Shown in pieces: positions 61,722 to 64,000 of a stretch of 64,000 nt of DNA. The notes under the pieces were generated by a model. The model did not search any database, was not told where the DNA came from, and saw nothing but the letters and a program-made list of their open reading frames with translations. A program made the translations under genes and the position numbers. This DNA is from Prevotella intermedia ATCC 25611 = DSM 20706 (lineage in GTDB: Bacteria > Bacteroidota > Bacteroidia > Bacteroidales > Bacteroidaceae). Position 1 is the first letter of the stretch. Each line of letters begins with the position of its first letter. Where the stretch lies: NCBI RefSeq assembly GCF_001953955.1, contig NZ_CP019300.1:1550001-1614000 (forward strand). The letters run 5' to 3'.

Positions 61722-62660
61722 ATGGTAGACGAAAAGAAATGGGGCATACTTTATTGCCCGAAAGGAGGATTGCTGAGCAGTCCACAAAAGCGTTGGGAAC
61801 GTGTAGAGCGTTACCTTAAAGCACACAACATCGCTTTCGACATGATTCAGAGCGAAAGTTCGGCAGGTGTAGACCGTCTTATCCGTATGATGATAGGCAA
61901 CGGCTACCGTACCATCGTTATCTTCGGTGGCGATTCGGCACTCAACGACACCGTCAATTGCCTGATGCAAGAGAAGAAAGAAGTGCGCGACAGCATCGTA
62001 TTGGGCGTAATTCCCAATGGTGTTATGAACGACTTTGCCCATTTCTGGGGATTCGACGAAGACAATATCGAACAGACCATCGAGTGGTTGAAGGCACGCC
62101 GTGTGCGCAAAATAGACCTTGGCTGCATTCGTTACAAAAACCGAGAGGGCGAAGGCTGCCACCGCTATTTCCTTAATTGCATCAACATCGGACTTATTGC
62201 CACCATTATGAACCTTCGCCGCCGTACACGCAACCTGTTCGGTTCGCGCAGCCTTTCGTTCATATTCTCGTTCATTCTCTTGGCTTTCCAACGTTTGGAC
62301 TTCCACATGCACATCAAAATAAATACAGACGAAATAAAGCGTAAGGTTATGACGGTCTGCTTAGGCAATGCCCTTGGCTACGGACAAACGCCCAACGCAG
62401 TGCCCTACAACGGACAATTAGATGTCTCGGTGGTGTACCACCCCGAAGTAACCCAACTGTTCGAAGGCATTTATCTCTTCCTGCGTGGCAAGTTCTTGAA
62501 CCACAGAAGTGTGCACCCCTATCGCACACAAGAAGCCACAATACACGTAGAGCCACGCACGCTTATTGGCATAGACGGCAGACTGATGGCAAAAACGCCT
62601 GTCGGTCCATTTAAGGTAATGGTAGAAAAAGAGGTTATCAACTTCCTTATACCTGCATAG
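61722..62660 (+). CDS. diacylglycerol-kinase-family protein
   Basis: 312 aa from ATG 61722; the frame is open back to 61587 but that part overlaps miaA. DAGK catalytic fold: WGILYCPKGGLLSSPQKRWERVERYLKAHNIAFD, the nucleotide motif FGGDSALNDTVN (the family usually has GGDGTLNE; here the second half reads S-A-L-N-D), VLGVIPNGVMNDFAHFWGF, and a C-terminal all-beta half with RTLIGIDGRLMAKTPVGPFKVMVEKEVINFL. Lipid kinase (sphingosine or diacylglycerol) is the family expectation; Bacteroidales make sphingolipids, but the substrate is not readable. Confidence 0.8.
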   Translation: MVDEKKWGILYCPKGGLLSSPQKRWERVERYLKAHNIAFDMIQSESSAGVDRLIRMMIGNGYRTIVIFGGDSALNDTVNCLMQEKKEVRDSIVLGVIPNGVMNDFAHFWGFDEDNIEQTIEWLKARRVRKIDLGCIRYKNREGEGCHRYFLNCINIGLIATIMNLRRRTRNLFGSRSLSFIFSFILLAFQRLDFHMHIKINTDEIKRKVMTVCLGNALGYGQTPNAVPYNGQLDVSVVYHPEVTQLFEGIYLFLRGKFLNHRSVHPYRTQEATIHVEPRTLIGIDGRLMAKTPVGPFKVMVEKEVINFLIPA

Positions 62661-62765
62661 TTTATCGGTGTAGAGTCCTTGATTTTGCACTTATTGCTGT
62701 GCCATAGAACTTAAAGTACAGCAATATTTATTCATTCAATACGAGCAGAAAAAAGGCGAAAAAGG

Positions 62766-62951
62766 TGTAAATATTTTTCACAAGCATAATCGTTACGTAA
62801 CTATCTTATTACCAACGCTTTGCAAAACCTATTGTTTTGCATTCCAAAAGCGGCTGTTTTGCACGGTAAAAGCGTAGGTTTTGCAGCGCAAAACAGCCGC
62901 TTTCGCAACGTCAAATCGAAATTATCGGTTTTTAAAGAAATTATCTTTACA
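62766..62951 (+). repeat. 186-bp interspersed repeat, copy I
   Basis: Forward copy in the convergent gap 62661-63137. Stem GCGGCTG / CAGCCGC perfectly paired, loop GCGTAGG; the cleanest copy. The left flank (62692-62726) has an inverted pair TATTGCTGT / ACAGCAATA shared in part with the flank of copy F. Confidence 0.9.
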
Positions 62952-63137
62952 AAACTGTCGCACTCATACTACCTTGCAATGGGATTTTCTTCATACAATC
63001 AAGGCGAAGATTTTCCACCCTTCCATTAGAAGATTTACCTTATAGAAAACAATGCGGGATTGCCTATTCAAAGACAATCCCGTAAATGTTTCTTGCTATA
63101 TTAAAGTCTTGACAAACACCAATGCTTGCCTTCGCTC

Positions 63138-64000
63138 TTACTTCTTTGCAGCCTTTTTCGTTGTAGCTGCCTTTGTTTTCTTTGGTTTATCGCTCTTTTC
63201 GTATTGTTCTAACTTTGCCCGCAGCTTGTCGTTTTCATTCGCCAGCTTCTCTGCTTTGGCTTTCAACAACACTTTTTCCTTCTCTTTTGTCTCTATTTCG
63301 CTCGCCTGATTGCGTATTGCAGTCAGCAGAGCGTTCAGTTCTTCGTTGTCTATATCGGCAGGATAAAGCGCATCTACACGACTGATAAAGTCGCCCAAAA
63401 TATTCATATAGTTGGTGAAAGCATCGAACGGCGTACTGTAAATGCCACGGTCTACACCCACAGGCACAGGCTTTGTGCTCATTGCACTGAAATTGTCGCT
63501 CGCCTGCAGATAGTCCCAGTCCTGATTAATACGCGAATCGTTGGCAATGCGCACTCTGTCGGCGATGCTATACAGCTTATTGAACGCCTCGCGCTGCATA
63601 GAGTTTCCAAGCCACGTACTAACGTCGCGTTCCTCGTCGCGCCAACTTAACGGATAAGGAACAGAAAGCTCTCCCACACTCTTGGCACGTTCGCAAATCT
63701 CCGTAGGGGTAGAGAAACTTATGCCACGCTGGCGGGCACATTCGGGCAAAGCCTTGAAAAACTCAAGTATATTGCTGTGCAAGGGCTGCTCAATGCCCAA
63801 TGCGGTAAGGTTCATAAAGATGCCGTAGATTTGCTCTTCGTCGGGTTGCGATGCTATCTTGTTGATGTAGTCGTCGGCAAACAGTGGGTATCCCTCCCAC
63901 TCCGAGTTGTTGAAGCGGAGCGATATATCGTCGCTCAGGGCTACGTCGCGCAAGATAAGCTTCAGCTGTGGTGCAAGTGCGCAATGGTAAAGATAATGAG
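63138..64000 (-). CDS. GH57 glycoside hydrolase, N-terminus outside window
   Basis: Only the last 287 residues are here; the frame runs off the window end (codons still open to 63998). Visible parts match the C-terminal half of bacterial GH57 alpha-amylases: LILRDVALSDDISLRFNNSEW, GYPLFADDYINKIA, GIFMNLTALGIEQPLHSNILEFFKALPECARQRGISFSTPTEI, and DRGIYSTPFDAFTNYMNILGDFISRV. A coiled coil (about the last 90 residues) follows, then a basic, Ala/Lys-rich tail KKTKAATTKKAAKK like eukaryotic H1. Acts on alpha-glucans, from the family. Confidence 0.8.
   Translation of the reverse strand, partial: HYLYHCALAPQLKLILRDVALSDDISLRFNNSEWEGYPLFADDYINKIASQPDEEQIYGIFMNLTALGIEQPLHSNILEFFKALPECARQRGISFSTPTEICERAKSVGELSVPYPLSWRDEERDVSTWLGNSMQREAFNKLYSIADRVRIANDSRINQDWDYLQASDNFSAMSTKPVPVGVDRGIYSTPFDAFTNYMNILGDFISRVDALYPADIDNEELNALLTAIRNQASEIETKEKEKVLLKAKAEKLANENDKLRAKLEQYEKSDKPKKTKAATTKKAAKK

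Overview
The window looks like chromosomal DNA of an anaerobic Bacteroidales bacterium, most likely a Prevotella-type organism (genus by inference only). The support: promoters follow the Bacteroidetes pattern (TTG or TTTG, 19-23 bp, TAnnTTTG); Shine-Dalgarno sites are nearly absent; and lineage-typical families are present (GldB, LptE-like lipoprotein, DUF721 next to recF, DUF4230, DUF4199, MtaB with the Bacteroidetes N-terminus, a small Bacteroidetes-type SRP RNA). Almost everything is core housekeeping; I see no intact IS element, prophage, CRISPR array or integrase.

Layout. 1-6043: end of an acyl-ACP thioesterase, tkt-rpiB, pyruvate kinase, two zinc-ribbon membrane proteins. 6.6-12.4 kb: pabB/pabC-like pair, tRNA-Val/tRNA-Tyr, a small regulator with a membrane protein, two DUF4230 proteins and a MATE exporter. 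12.4-24.4 kb: mostly minus-strand genes (lipoprotein, YwqK-like protein, EamA transporter, ilvE, xseA/xseB, LTA-synthase-like sulfatase, asparaginase), with dapA on plus. 24.7-33.7 kb: a Wza-like lipoprotein, then glmS, a long PurF-like protein, carA and carB, a run of glutamine amidotransferases. 33.9-48.3 kb: secreted protein, mtaB, two GT2 glycosyltransferases, gldB, SRP RNA and tRNA-Thr, apbE, a Crp-type regulator, M3 peptidase, dCMP deaminase, S41 protease, 5-FTHF cyclo-ligase. 48.6-53.9 kb (minus): DUF721, recF, glutaredoxin-like and YecH-like proteins, tRNA-His, secG, TPR protein, lptE, sigma-54 activator. 54.3-64 kb: a sugar-kinase/RapZ fusion with a MurU-like nucleotidyltransferase, guaA, mscL, gapA, miaA, a lipid-kinase-like protein and the end of a GH57 hydrolase.

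The strongest unexplained signal is an interspersed repeat. Nine intergenic copies have a core of exactly 186 bp, in both orientations, on average one per 7 kb. Each has weak terminal inverted repeats, a centre of four 22-bp units, and a long hairpin. The hairpin core comes in two sequence versions that swap in a concerted way while keeping the arms complementary, so structure rather than sequence appears to be kept. Two copies are followed by a second repeat of about 95 bp.

Other points: stable-RNA promoters share a start sequence and leader hairpin; several genes have a -7 box directly against the start codon (leaderless or nearly so); one coding region contains a perfect 34-bp palindrome; and amino-sugar metabolism is linked across the window (glmS, and the kinase-RapZ fusion beside a MurU-like gene).
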